A stretch of 64,000 bases of DNA from Anisodus tanguticus (GCA_034509755.1 CM067555.1:1558142-1622141), one strand, 5' to 3'. Positions 45,592-58,038 are shown, numbered from the stretch's first letter. Translations and numbers: made by a program. The notes: generated by a model not told the origin, from the letters alone.

Positions 45592-46609
45592 GAAAAAGGT
45601 AAAAAATATCCCTCTACTTTCATAAATTGTCTACTTTTACCTGTTACAAGTTGATGTCAAATTTACCTCCCGTTATAAGTTGGGGTTAAAAATACCTCTC
45701 CCATTAGCAAAGTTTCTAAAAATGCTCCCATTTGATAGGAACTCCCAAATTAATCAAATAACTCGATTTTAATTGAAATTACACGTCTACTCTTTAAACC
45801 TGACCTGCGACCCACTAAACGAAATTGACCCATACCAAATTAAACCCTCCAACGAACTGCTGTCCTCCTCCACTCCACCACCAATGAACTGCTGCCCTCC
45901 TCCTTCTCCAATATATGTCGTCGCTCCTCCACTGGTCCGACTAGAAAAACCATCAAACCCCTATCGCAGTCACCATCACACCCAACCAGACCGCCTAGCC
46001 ACCATCGCACAACCACCCCCTTTTCACTCACTTCTCTCCCTCGCCACCTCCACCACACCATTTCACTCCCTCCCCCTTCTCTCCCAGAGCTCCGCAACAC
46101 CATTACCCTTCCACCCAAACAACCTTCCTTCTTTGGCTAACCATTGTCTCCACCAACCCATAACACCAACAACAACAACCCTAGCCTCTTCATTCTCTCT
46201 CACCACTGTCAGGGTAACTAGCAACAACAACCAGTCCCCACCGGTGAGCTTGACGCCGACGAGCAGCAACAATGAAGCCCTTTCCCCCTTTGTTCTTGTG
46301 TTCTAACTTTTTGGTGAAAATGGAAGCCATTACCGTTGGGGTTTAATTTGATATGACTTAATTTCGTTTAATGGGTCGCGGTTGGGTTAAAAAAGGGGAT
46401 GAGTAATTTAAATTGAAATATGTTTATTTGGATTGATTTGAAAGTTTCTGTCAAATGAAGGATATTTTAAAGTTTTTACTAACGGAATGAGTATTTTTTA
46501 TCCCAACTTGTAATGGTGGGGTAGATTTGATCCCAACTTATAACAGAGGATAAAAATAGTCGATATATGAAAGTAGAGGATTATTTTGAACCCTTTCCCA
46601 TATTTTTAA
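45583..46609. mobile_element. MULE-like fold-back element with ~260-bp inverted arms
   Basis: The element spans 45592-46600. The left arm (45592 to about 45852) and right arm (about 46338-46600) are imperfect inverted repeats. TCCCTCTACTTTCATA pairs with TATGAAAGTAGAGGA at the outside, and ACCCACTAAACGAAATTGAC pairs with a copy of TTAATTTCGTTTAATGGGT inside. TATTTTTAG (45583-45591) and TATTTTTAA (46601-46609) form a probable 9-bp TSD, the Mutator length. The loop of about 480 bp is C/T-rich, coding only a Ser/Pro/Thr-rich low-complexity frame. Confidence 0.7.
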
Positions 46610-47869
46610 CATACACGAGAATATCTTACTACAAAGCATACGTAATGTTGAGCAAATCATAAAGATTAAACTTTTGACTTACAAGGTTGCTGCAGAAAGT
46701 ACTTGTCAACCTTGCAGCTCTTCCTCTTTTATCTTTCGACTCATAATTTTATTTTGTTATATTGTAAGTTTATTCTTCAAATTACTATTGCATGTCATTA
46801 TGAAAGGATGAAAAATAATAAAATTTATTTAAATATTATTTTCATCAATATAATATAATGTAATATAATATAATATATTATGAAATGATACATAATAACC
46901 AATATTTAAAATGTGGAGGCGTGTTTGTTTCGCATGCGACGAGACGTAAGCCTCGAGACTGGGGCATAAATCCAGTGAATTTTTAATTTTTTAATTTATA
47001 CTTTAGTAAAATAATATAAAATACAAGAAATGTAGAAAGTACATCAAAAGTTAAATAAAATTAAAGAAACTCATAGAAAACAAAATATCTAGCATGTTTT
47101 TACAAGTATAAACGATGAAATAGTGTTACAGTTATCATGAGATACAAATTAACTATATGTCTTAACTTTCAAATAGCAAAATAATAAGAATCGGATAATT
47201 TTAAGAGACATACGGTTAAGACTTGAAGACCAATAGAAAGTGAAGATATAAATCAGTTATCTAGCTATTTTCAGAAGAATGATTAAATGATGCTCATCCT
47301 TATAATGTTCTCGGTTAGTAATTATGCAACATTATGGTCTTTATTTTTGTTACTATCAATCTTCATATATTTTCTAGATGAATTAAACTTAAATTATCCA
47401 TTTGTTAAAGACTTTACGGATCATCAATGCAAATTAGGAATTTTGACATATGATTTTGATAAGAATTGTTGAACGAGCCCTGAATTTTGAGCGTTAGACA
47501 TATTTAAAATGTAGAATCAGATAATTGATATGTAAGCTTCACAGAACTAAACCCCACATATGAGTCTCACGCATTTTACAACTGTCACGTCAAGGGACGA
47601 GCCCCCGGCAAGTCCCAACAAAGCTTTTTCAAAACAAAGGTAACAATTAACAACCATTCATACAAGCAATTAGAAAATTTGCTGTTAAAAAAAAGAAATA
47701 GAAAATTTTATACCATGATATACTATTTTTTAATAATATTTTTAATTAATCAAATCTTTTAATCATTATATAAAAAAATTCATAAATTGTAAGAAAAACA
47801 AAAAGAAGTTAGTAACTTAGTACTATCCAAAAAAGGGAAAATTGACGAAAATATATGAAAGAGAGTGAA
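46610..47869. other. AT-rich intergenic sequence
   Basis: No gene recognised. Contains ATAATATAATGTAATATAAT-type runs near 46845-46880. The BUD31 promoter should lie in the last few hundred bases. Confidence 0.5.
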
Positions 47870-47993
47870 GGATTACGGGTCAAATCTTATCCGGAATCGG
47901 GTTACCCATCTATTTAGCTCTAGATCCGACTTCAAGTTTCTAGATTCCGCCTTCACCGTCGTTGAGTTGATCGGAAGTTATCATTCGATACCG
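47870..47993 (+). other. predicted 5' UTR exon of BUD31
   Basis: ATG-free segment ending CGATACCG|GTAAGT, a strong donor at 47993/47994. The matching acceptor TTGGTGCAG|CTAAGG at 51511/51512 lies 8 nt upstream of the start codon. This implies a 3.5-kb leader intron. The 5' edge is a guess. Confidence 0.5.
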
Positions 47994-48416
47994 GTAAGTT
48001 GCTTTTGTTGTATTTGAAGTATTTGCGTATGGGATTATAGCTTCTTTTGATTACAATTTACAACAAACTTAGCTCACAATGTTTGTTTGCTGAATTAGAG
48101 AATACTGTTGTAGGAAGTTAAATTTAAATATTCTAAAATTTGGAAGTAACGTTTTATTTGCTGCATTTCGAGTTTGCCTGTGTATTTTGATGGCAGTATA
48201 GAAGTAAATTGCAATTTCAGTGACTAGGTATGAGTATGGTACGGTTGTAAGACCGAGAGAAACCCTAATTTTTCGTAAGAGACAAATTATTTAGTGTTGG
48301 AATGAATCAGATGCAAGATGATTCATGTGTCCAATCCTAAATAGTTTGGGATTGTGACGTAGTTGTTATGTTGTTAAATGTAATTGACCTTCTAAAGGGG
48401 CCAGATTTTGCAAGCA

Positions 48417-48534
48417 TGGTGTGACTTGACTTGTACCAAGATAGAGGTAAGGTCTGAGTACATTCTACCCTCCCCAGACCCCACGTTGTGATATTTCACC
48501 GGGTATGTTGTTGTTGTTGGTGTGGCTTGACTTG
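48417..48534 (+). mobile_element. RTE LINE 3' fragment (84 bp) with 17-bp TSD
   Basis: The insert 48434-48517 reads AGAGGTAAGGTCTGAGTACA ... GGGTATGTTGTTGTTG. TGGTGTGACTTGACTTG (48417-48433) and TGGTGTGGCTTGACTTG (48518-48534) are the target duplications, with one mismatch. It lies in the BUD31 leader intron. Confidence 0.9.
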
Positions 48535-50559
48535 GTTATACCATGTAAAATCATGCTGCCCAATTTTGCCTTAATGGAATGAATGAAGAGGAAGAAGTTT
48601 GTGCATTAGGAACTAAATTGTTGTATTGGACTATAGCACATTTATTGAAAATAAATATAATGCATCTTTCACTTCAATCGAAAAAGCACTAAGCCAAACC
48701 AAAAAAAATACATAGGAATTTGAATTAATGAAAACTAACGCAATCACAATCTGTACTCTTCCTTAATGCAAATGAAAAGTAATCCTATATATCATACACG
48801 TGTCGGATGAAATGCCAAATCCAAAAGGCATGGTGTTCCATATTTAAAAATCTGAAGAAGAAAAACCATTTTTAAAAAAGAAGCTTAATGCAAAAGGTAT
48901 TCTAAATATAGAGGAGCTATTCCAAAAGGAAATGCATTGTGAAACAAAAGCTGAGAAAAGATATGTATCACCACTGTCTTTATATTTCATTATTATGATG
49001 CCATATTCGAGCTGCCACAGTTGATGTTTGACATAAAAAATTGAGGCCATAAGAACCAGAAATGAGCCTAATAAGTAAGTTAGAGAGGTGGAAACAAGAT
49101 TGCGTTAGAAAGGATGGAGACAATGACAAGTGATCAACGAGATAAGTGAAGAGATTGGGAGATTAGAGATGCGGGGAGAGAGGGGGGGGGGGGGACTAGG
49201 AAGAAGCTGAAGTTCAAAATATAGGTTGCTTTTTAGATTATATTTGCATGGCATAAAAAAATAGTTCAGTAAGAAGAAAAATAGAAAGGATCTGTAAGTT
49301 CGTAATCTATTAACTAGTTTCTAAAACCGTGCCAAGTTCTAGTAAATCACAAGCCGCTCTGCTAATTTTCAACTCTTACCTTGATATGAAGGGGTGGGAT
49401 AAAACTGAAAACCCTGAAAAAATCAACTGAACTGGAAACTTTGATTTTCAGTTTATTCGGTTCGGTGTTCCGGTTTAGCAGTCAGTTTCAAGGATTTGGT
49501 TTCCCGATTGGTTTTTAATCAAAGTGTGTAAAGAGATTCTGCTGGGCTCCTTTAGGCTTAGTCTTTTATTTTTAAAATTCTATTAGCCAAACCGAATTCC
49601 CCAGCCTCACATATCTGAAGCCCAAGCTTGGGAGACCAAAGCCTAAAGTAAACTAAACTTACTGAGGCCCTTCAGTTTAGTATTACTCTGTTACACTAGG
49701 GTTCTTGTTCTTCCAATCCTAAGTAGGGTGTTCGCCTTTGCAGTGTTGCTGCTGCTGTGCTGCCAATTGCTGCCTGACGCCGCCCGTCATCCTTGCACTG
49801 CCAACTACTTATTACTTTTCTCATAATCTGATTCATTAACAAGTCAAGTGTGGACGACGGAGACAAAGCATACTAGTGAACTACTCTCCTCCTTAAGTCT
49901 GTTCTGTTACTATTCTTACTTTTCTCACAGTCTGATTCATTCCGTACATATTTCTACATTGACTTGCTTTATAGTCTTAACTCCGGGAACCGAATTTCTG
50001 GAAAACCAAACAGAACCAACTGACATCCACCCCTAATATCCAATTTGCATTTGATTTGTCTTAGTTAACAAAAGTAAACATTTTCGTTGTTGACTTACGA
50101 ATCTTGCCTTCATATAGCAAACCTAAGAATGATACATCTTTGTGTCATTGCTAGGTTGTTTGGTCTATACTCAACTTTCTTAATATGACATGCTAATTTG
50201 TGGTAATGGCGCTACTGCTGACTTTCTTATTATGACCTACCTTGTAATAGTGCTAATATGTGGAGAAATCCAAAAAGTAAAGTGACATCATTATATTTTT
50301 GTGAAGCATGTTTATTTATCTTATTTTTGATTGGTAAAGTTTTTTTATCTTACTATCATCTCTGCCGTAGGGATGTCATTACAAACAAAACTTGTATCAT
50401 CTTTTACCTTATTGTCGTGTTAATTATGAGCACTGAGGACTTGCAGTTCATAGAATTTTTTCTATGTACTTCCCTGTAGACTCTTTTCTCAGTTTTAAAC
50501 GTTTTTGCTTTGTGTATTTGGTAACAAGGCAGAAACAAAAGAAAAAATGAAACATATAT

Positions 50560-51120
50560 CTTCTTTTTTTTTTTTTGAGAAGGTAACATATTGTATATAT
50601 TTATATAAACAGCACCTAAGGTTGTGCTGAAACCATATTTACAAGTGAAAAGAAGAAAAACTGCTTCAGAAACCTAACAAAAAACAAGGGTGTCTATCAT
50701 TGAAGCAGTATTTTCTATATATCTCTGATTGGACCAAAAGCAAAAGAGTCTAAAGCAATTCAACTTAATCTTCTGAACTGAATTGCTAATATCATCAAAA
50801 CATCTGAAATTCCTCTCTTTCCAGATTGTCCACCAAATACAAGTTGGTACAATCCTCCATCTATCTCTGTATAACAATCCTGCTCCTGCTGCTTCTCAGC
50901 TAAACAAGACTTCAGTAATCTTCTTCGGCATTGTCCAAACAATGCCTCTGAGACTAATGAAGATCTTCCATAACATGTCTGTGATCCCGCAGTTTAGGAA
51001 TAGATGGCTGAATGTCTCAACTTCTTCACCACTTCAGCCAGCATATACCTGTATCATATTGGCTGCAATCGTTATCACTTGTTTACTTCTTTCCTGTTGG
51101 GAACAAGTTCCCCTTCGACT
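50560..51120 (-). pseudogene. LINE (L1-type) 3' fragment with poly(A)
   Basis: The minus strand reads LFRNCGITDMLWKIFISLRG-like and WRIVPTCIWWTIWKERNFRC segments of the zf-RVT C-terminus. It then runs through a 3' UTR to GTTACCTTCTC and a poly(A) run (plus-strand T-run about 50562-50576). It is closely related to the plus-strand piece at 28284-28830. It lies in the BUD31 leader intron, antisense to it. Confidence 0.85.
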
Positions 51121-51176
51121 GTAATTTGCTTGTATTTGTAACACAGAATTCAGCATGATTGGCCTTGAAATTTAAG

Positions 51177-51241
51177 CATGAATATTGAGGATCTTTTTTT
51201 TTTTTTTGATAAGGTAAGGCTTTACATGAATACTGAGGATC
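51177..51241 (-). mobile_element. 31-bp LINE tail insertion with 17-bp TSD
   Basis: CATGAATATTGAGGATC (51177-51193) and CATGAATACTGAGGATC (51225-51241) flank just 31 bp (51194-51224). The minus strand of that insert is TAAAGCCTTACCTTATC plus 14 A. This is a retrotransposed LINE 3' tail stopped after 17 nt of body. Confidence 0.85.
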
Positions 51242-51519
51242 TGAAAGCCTGTTCATGTAATTTTACTAGATTATGTATTACATAGTGTTTCATGATCACA
51301 TAAGAATATCAGTTTGGCTTTTGTTGGCCAAATGATGCTTTGGAACTCAATTATGCTAGCATCTTCTATCATTTACCAAAATATTTGGCGGCGTTTCATT
51401 GAGTAAAGTCAAAGTTAAGATAAATTTGTCCGTATGTGTTACAGTTACATGCAGTTGCTGCTGTTAAGGTCATTGATCAGTAAGTCTTACATTTACATGT
51501 GTTTGGTGCAGCTAAGGTC

Positions 51520-52463
51520 ATGCCTAAGGTAAAAACAAACCGTGTCAAATATCCAGAGGGATGGGAGTTGATTGAACCTACTCTTAGTGAACTACAAGCA
51601 AAAATGAGGGAAGGTATTGTCACTTCAATTAATAAATCCATTTTAGTGTTATGTTACCTGTTTCAAAAAAAAAACTATTTTGGTGTTTGTTGTTTTCTGT
51701 GTAGTCAAAATGATGTTCATTTCCTAACTTCAATATTGTGGAATTATTTGACTCCTGACAGCTGAGAATGATCCTCATGATGGCAAAAGAAAATGCGAGG
51801 CTTTGTGGCCTATTTTCAAAATTGCCCACCAGAAGAGCCGGTATATTTTTGATCTCTTTCACAGGAGGAAAGAGATCTCCAAGGAATTATATGAGTTCTG
51901 CATGGATCAAGGATATGCTGATCGCAATTTGATTGCAAAATGGAAAAAGGTAAGCCTCTCTGCCTCAGTTTGTGTGCCACTTTACTCTCTAAGTGCACTG
52001 ACATCTGTTTCAATTGTGAGAAACTCTTGTTCATGTAACATATGCCAATGCATATCTATCTCTCTTCTTTCCGAATGTATTTTTGTTTTGACTTTTGTTA
52101 AGTACTTTTCTCCATTGTATGGGGGGGGGGGGGGATGCAAAGGTGTCGGGGCCTTTCTGCTGTTGTGTATATACTGAGTTTGTTGTCAATTCTCATCATT
52201 GTATGGGGGGTGGGGGGGGGGATGCAAAGGTGTCGGGGTGGCCTTTCTGCTGTTGTGTATATACTGAATTTGTTGTCAATTCTCATGGTTTTGCCTCTGA
52301 ATTACAGCCTGGTTATGAACGGCTCTGCTGTTTGAGGTGCATGCAACCGCGGGATCACAACTTTCAAACAACATGTGTCTGCCGAGTTCCAAAGCATCTA
52401 AGGGAGGAGAAGGTTATAGAATGTGTCCATTGCGGCTGTAAAGGTTGTGCAAGCGGAGATTGA
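51520..52463 (+). CDS. BUD31: BUD31/G10 spliceosome-associated protein (three coding exons)
   Basis: Coding join(51520..51613,51762..51949,52308..52463): 438 nt, 145 aa, the usual length of plant G10/BUD31. It starts MPKVKTNRVKYPEGWELIEP. The middle contains the conserved FDLFHRRKEISKELYEFC helix, and the C-terminal third is Cys-rich (CCLRCMQPRDHNFQTTCVC, then ECVHCGCKGCASGD), forming the zinc-cluster fold of the family. All introns are GT-AG and codon joins are exact. BUD31 is a core component of activated spliceosomes in the nucleus and a general pre-mRNA splicing factor. The frame is intact and strongly conserved, so it is likely functional. Intron 2 carries a G-tract duplication. Confidence 0.96.
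52113..52288 (+). repeat. 84-bp tandem duplication with G-tracts in BUD31 intron 2
   Basis: CATTGTAT plus a G-run (14 G at 52121-52134) and GATGCAAAGGTGTCGGGG... TTGTTGTCAATTCTCAT is repeated from 52197. The second copy has G6-T-G10 and a small insertion (GGGTGGCC). The G-runs could form G-quadruplexes in the transcript. Confidence 0.88.
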
Positions 52464-52877
52464 CCTCTTCTTTAGAATCAACGACTGCTCTATTTTAGAT
52501 ATTTTTGAACTTGTAGTAAACCTCTGTCTATTCAAAGCACTGATCAAATGATGTCTAGCAGGCTTCAATGCTAAGGTTGTTTGATGAGATGACAATTGTG
52601 ATTGCAGTACCTACTGTAGCCTAATTATCGCAAACTACTTAACTTCCCTTATCTAAATTAACTTTGATATGGTTGGTTAGTTGCAAGTAAATCATGAGTT
52701 ACGGCCATATTAGAATTGTGAATGGGAAGAAGAGAAAATACATAATTACCTCCCTGAAATAAGATTTTTTTTTCTCCAAAAAGACACTTAAACTTTACAG
52801 GGGTCTTATTATCTCCCTAAACAACTTTGAACTGTTATTATTGCCTCCTCTTTTGGTCACCTGCCATAGAGAGTGTA
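52464..52877. other. BUD31 3' flank
   Basis: 3' UTR then spacer. About 52735-52860 contains alternating TACCTCCCTGAAATAAG / CTCCCTAAACAACTTTG phrases resembling one arm of a fold-back MITE. Its partner arm is not seen. Confidence 0.4.
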
Positions 52878-55800
52878 TGCACTAAGGGTGGCCAACGGGG
52901 TGGGGCGGGTCCCGGCGGGACGGGACCCGACGGGACGAGGGTAGGGCGGGACCGGTCCTCCGGTGGGACTGGCGGGATCCGCCGATGTTCCGTCCCATTT
53001 CCGGTCCCGTCGGAAAAGGGGACCGGTCTTATCGGGTTGGGATCGGGTTTTCCGATTATTTTTTTTTGTACTTAATTTTAAAAAAATAACATATATAAAC
53101 ACCTCAATAATTGAGCAAGATAGTGTAATAAAAACATCCCAAACTATTTTTGTGCCTCTTATATTATTTAATAGAAATATGATTTTTTTGTAATACAATT
53201 TCAAAATTGCAACTTTGTGGTGTTGAAAGTTGCAAATAACATAGTAAAATTACAATTTAAAAAATTACATATTTAAAAATAACTTTTCTAGTTTCTTTAT
53301 AATGTATTGTGGTTCTTTGGTTGAAATTGGAATTTGTTGGTCAAATTGCTCGACGTCGCTTCCACCTCCGCCAGATAAGATATCGTTGTAGTTTTCGTCG
53401 TCTTCTTCGTTGATATTCGGTTGACCGCATCTTATACGCTTCGCTCGTATCCAATCTCTGAATAATACTACAATCTCTAAGCTGTCTCCCGCTAATGAGT
53501 GTCTATGATTTTGAAATCTTCCGGCCGAAAAAACACTTTCAGACGATGTTGATGACGCTTGAATATTCAACACATCTCGGACCATCTTTGACAGTGTCGG
53601 AAAGGTCTTCTCATTCTCCCTCTAATATTTCAGCAAGTCTTCATGTTCTTCTTCATTGAGAACTGCCTGGTACGGTACAACACCCTGCAAAACAAAAACA
53701 CCAAACTCGCTAACTTGATTAGTAGTGGTACCACTAAACATTCTATTTCTAAGGCTTTCAATATTAGCCGCAGAAACAACATGTCTTTTTTGAGGTTGTG
53801 TTGAAGAAGAAGATGGTATGGAAGCTGGTTGGTTGCTAGCACTTTCTTGTTGGTAATGCCTATATATTTTTTTGCATTCATCTTGTATGCTAGACAACAC
53901 TTCTTCTTTAGTTTTTTACTTAGGTGGTGGGTCCTTTGGATTTTTTGGAGTTGGAGGTGAAAGTACTGCTATATAATCATAAATAGTTTCAATAAGTGCT
54001 ACAACACCAATAATATAAATAGTGGAATAGGAATAAAATATTTTTTTAATTTGATAAACATTTTTAATATGTGTCTTATAAGCTGGGTTTTCCATATATC
54101 AACTAAGTAATAAAAATATTAGAGCTATATAAAATAACATAGTTGAAATAGTAGGATAATATATACCGAAAAATCTTTTGTTGCTTGAAAACATTTCTCT
54201 AGAAATACAATAGGTTCTGAAATTTTTTTCCAATCGTTATCTACAACCATATCAGTTGGATTTTGATTATGGGCGTTAAAAAATAAAGTTATAGGTCTTC
54301 TATAATCATAAGCAACAAGTAATTGTTCGTATAAAGAATTCCACCTGGTCGCTACTTCTTCGTGAATTTTTCTATAAGGTAGTCCACAATCGTGACAAGT
54401 TTTTTTATATTCTTTATTTCGTTGTATTCTATTACTTCTAAAAATAAAGTTTATAACAAATTGTATTTTATTAAGAATATCTTCAAAAAGTGATAGACTA
54501 TCCTTTACAACTAAGTTATAAATATGACACGCACATTTTCATTTCATTTATATGTATAAATGAAAATGATTTGGAAAAGATGGAGTTAAAAGATCTTTTA
54601 AAATTCTAATAGCATAATTATTAGAAGAAGTGTTATCTAATGTAATAGTCATAATTTTATCAGTTATTCCATAATAATCGCAATCTGAATGAATATTTTC
54701 TGCAATAAAAATACCAGTGTGCCTATCATCAATATATCTATACACTAAAATACATTTTTGCATAGATCATTTATAATCTATCCAATGACATGTTACCGTT
54801 AAATAATCATGGATGTTAGTACTATGGCCTATATAAGACGTGATAGATACTTTATCAGGAAAATGATATAATGAATAACGTAAATACTGTTGATATTCAT
54901 GTGCAAATTTAAAAACATCTCTCCTAACAGTTGATCTAGAGAAACTGTTAAAAGTAGGATTATACATATTTCTAATGTAATGAATAAAACCAGGAGAAGA
55001 AGGAAATGAAAAAGGCAAACCCTCCACTGCAACTAATTTTGCTATTGCTTTCATATCTCTATGTTTATCGTATTTAGGGCCTACAATTCCTCCCGTCATA
55101 GGGTTAATTTGACCCTGTACTTGGTTCGGGACAATATGTGAACCTTGTCCCGACTGAGAGCGCATTGGCACACCCAATTTTTCAGTCAGGTATTGGTCCC
55201 ACCTATCTTTGTGAAAGTTCTGTACATGTCTCAATAAAACTCCAGTCCCACCCTGACATTTTCCCATTTTAAATTTATAAACATTTTTACAAATTTGACA
55301 TCTAACTACTTGATTCTCTTCGTCCCTATAAAAAAAATCCATGCATCTGATTTTAATATTCGTTTTGCTAGGCCTCGTCTCATACTAGGGGGAATAGAAG
55401 GCGTTTCAGTTGGAGGTGTACTAGTAGGTGTGTCATCTAGATTAGTGGGTGTGTCATCTAGATTATCTTCTAAATTAAAGTCTGGTTGAGTTGCAGAAAA
55501 TATCTCGTCGTCTAACTCTAATGGTATATCATTAAAAAATTCAGTTTAATCTATATGTGTGTAATCAACCAAAACATCCTGTCTAGGAATAAGATGACTA
55601 GAAGAAGTACCCCTGCCCTTGTTACCCCTACTAGAAGAAGCACCTCTACCCTTACCCTTAAACATACATCTTAATCCTTCCATTTTAATTATGTAAATAA
55701 ATAGTTAAAGATAATGAAATTAAGTGCGATAATTAAGATAAAGTAACAATAATAATTTAAAGAAGAAACGAAACCAAACACCGACGTAACATCGACGTGT

Positions 55801-56070
55801 AATCGAGGTTGAAAATTGAAACTTTGCTCGATGGATGATCCTCAAGCTAATTGTCAACTTCACTCCCAAATTTTTAACTTTGATGTAGTTATACAAATGA
55901 ATAAATAAAATTTAATATTTAGTAGACAATATAGACTTGTAGAGAGATAGATTGAGAGATTAGAGAGATTGTAGGAAGATTTGTGAGAAAGATGAAGAGA
56001 AAATGAGGTATAGATAGTTGAAAAATTGGGTTAAAGTGTAAATATATTAACTTATGGGTTAGATTTAACA
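52878..56070 (-). mobile_element. hAT-superfamily DNA transposon, degenerate
   Basis: The left end opens AAGGGTGGCCAACGGGG, a plausible hAT terminal repeat, followed by a very GC-rich subterminal zone full of CGGGACGGGACC-like motifs (52880-53050). The transposase reads on the minus strand from 55683 to 53265. The right terminus (5' end) is not recognisable. AT-rich sequence runs into truncated copia gag at about 56070, so that end is lost or joined by deletion. Confidence 0.8.
53265..55683 (-). pseudogene. hAT transposase (BED finger to dimerisation domain), broken
   Basis: Minus-strand start MEGLRCMFKGKGRG at 55683. A BED zinc finger follows (about 55340-55210: VRCQICKNVY ... GGTGVLLRHVQNFHKDRWDQ). 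The RNase-H-like core segments are YIGHSTNIHDYLTVTCHWID (about 54840-54770), IMTITLDNTSSNNYAIRIL, and ATRWNSLYEQL at about 54340. The C-terminal hAT dimerisation block is SSTSSESVFSAGRFQNHRHS with SLEIVVLFRDWIRAKR (53560-53440). Stops and frameshifts occur at about 55547, 54766, 54540, 53915 and 53620, so no full protein can be made. Confidence 0.88.
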
Positions 56071-56117
56071 ACAAGAAAAGAGACAACTATCCACCTCCAA
56101 AGGCTCATAATGCAAAT

Positions 56118-56800
56118 GTGAGAGAAGAAGGCCAATGTAGTGGCCATGACAATCATAAAATGGATGGTGAAACTATGTTTGGAGGAGGCATCATACAAGC
56201 ACAACCAATATTCACACAAACACAATATGAACCGATTCTGAGGATGCTGAAAAATACGGACATAAACAAGGCTCCAACTATTGAGAAGGCAAATACTGAG
56301 ATGGTAAATAGGCAGATATATCTTCTAATCACCAAGCTATTTGGATTGTTGATTCTGGTGCTACTAATCATATGGTTGTTTGCTTAGATCTATTGTCTTG
56401 TCCTACTGCTATTCCTAAAATCAATTCTCAAACTGTACATCTTCCAAATTGAGACATTACACAGATTACACACACTAGATCATGCACCATTAATGACTCT
56501 CAAACCCTAAAAAATATATTGTATATTCCTAACTTCAAATATAATCTACTCTCAGTAGCCAAATACACAAAGAAATTGAGATCCTATCTCTTTTTTCCTG
56601 ATTTCTGTGTATTTCAGGACCTCTTTAGTGGCAATGTGAGGGGGATTGCTAGTCTCAATGATGGATTCTACATCCTCCACTCTACTTCACCTGCTAATAC
56701 TCATAAATCAACATGCCTATCTACCACTATTCAACCTTCTTCCAGTTTTCTATGGCATCAAAGGATGGGACATGTCCTATATGTAGTTCTGTAGAAAATT
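56118..56800 (+). pseudogene. copia gag end, protease and GAG-pre-integrase
   Basis: A gag tail with FTQTQYEPILRMLKNTD precedes the retroviral protease active site, WIVDSGATNHMV (about 56340-56375, catalytic Asp), in the frame after a shift. NILYIPNFKYNLLSVAKYTK and SSSFLWHQRMGHV (about 56513-56780) form the pre-integrase region. A stop follows the protease box region and a frameshift lies near 56390. Confidence 0.85.
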
Positions 56801-58038
56801 CCAACAATAAGACAACACTTTGTTCTTCTAGTTCATGTAATTATCATGTTTGTTCACTATGAAAATAATCTAAACTTCCATTTACTTCTAGTTTTTCAAA
56901 ATATAGTTCTCCATTTCACCTTGTTCACATGGATGTTTGTGGTCCATATAGAGTATGTACCTATAATGAATTCAAGTACTTTCTTACTCTTGTGGATGAC
57001 TATTCTAGAATGACATGAATTTTTTTAAAGAGATTAAAAAGTGATGTGTATGTTGTTCTCAAAGACTTTATTACTCTCATAGAAAATCAATTCTCAGTCA
57101 CTATAAAAACTTTTAGGTCAGACAATGATTCTGAATTCTTTAACACTCTTTGTACTGAGTTATACAAAATCAAAGGCATTGTTCATCAAAGTAGTTATGT
57201 TCACACTCCACAACAAAATTGTGTTATGGAGAGAAAACATAGACATTTGTTGGATATTGCCAGATCCTTAAGATTCCAAGCTAGTGTTCCTCTAAAATTT
57301 TGGGGTGATTTCCTACTTATTGCAACCTACATTATCAATAGGTTACCTAGTCCCTCACTCAATGGTAAATCTCCTTATGAGTTGTTTCACATTAGAGCAC
57401 AATCTATTGATCATATGAAAGTTATTGGTTGTATTTGCTTTGCTACCAAAACTGACTTCACAGATAAGTTCACTCCTAAGTCTATACCTGTTGTCTTTAT
57501 GTGCTACTCTCCAGCTCAAAAAGGTTATAGATTATATGACATTGAGCTTGAAAAGTTTTTTGTTACTAGAGATGTCATATTCAAAGAGCATATATTTCCA
57601 TTTGGGTTTCCCAGAAATCAATTTGTTTTGACTCACCCCTCTTTCACTTCCTTCTATGATGAACCAAATTTTCCTTCCTCTTCTGTTACGTCTTTACCTC
57701 TCACTACTCCTACTACTGATCATACACATGTTCCTACTGATCAATCACCTAATACTACAGTCGCCAATTCACCTGATACTATAGTCAACAATTCACCTCA
57801 GTCACCAATTCATCCGTATCCTCCTTCTCATGCACCATCTTTTCCTAATTCTTTTTCTCCTACTTCTATCCCTTCTCTCACTGATACTACTGACTCTACA
57901 ACACGTGTACTTCTGGAAGATCTAGGAAGCCTCCTATTTGTATCACAGACTATGTGCATCATCTCTTACCTGCAACTACCTCTTCGACCTCACATCCCGT
58001 ACATCACTCAGTTGCTTACTCACACCTCTCCCCCTTAG
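56801..58038 (+). pseudogene. copia integrase
   Basis: The core begins with HLVHMDVCGPYRVCTYNEFK-like sequence (about 56920) and FLTLVDDYSRMT, then an in-frame stop. An intact frame from 57046 contains FRSDNDSEFFNTL (second Asp), VHTPQQNCVMERKHRHLLDI (catalytic Glu) and YIINRLPSPSLNGKSPYEL. It then shows the YRLYDIELEKFFVTRDVIFK chromodomain-like end and a Pro/Ser/Thr-rich linker to RT. One DDE residue set is present but the frame is broken. Confidence 0.87.

Noticed and set aside
45773..46306. 177-aa Ser/Pro/Thr-rich open frame as a gene
   Set aside because: It lies across the arm and loop of a fold-back element, is low-complexity, and matches no domain I recognise. Open frames arise easily in C/T-rich DNA.
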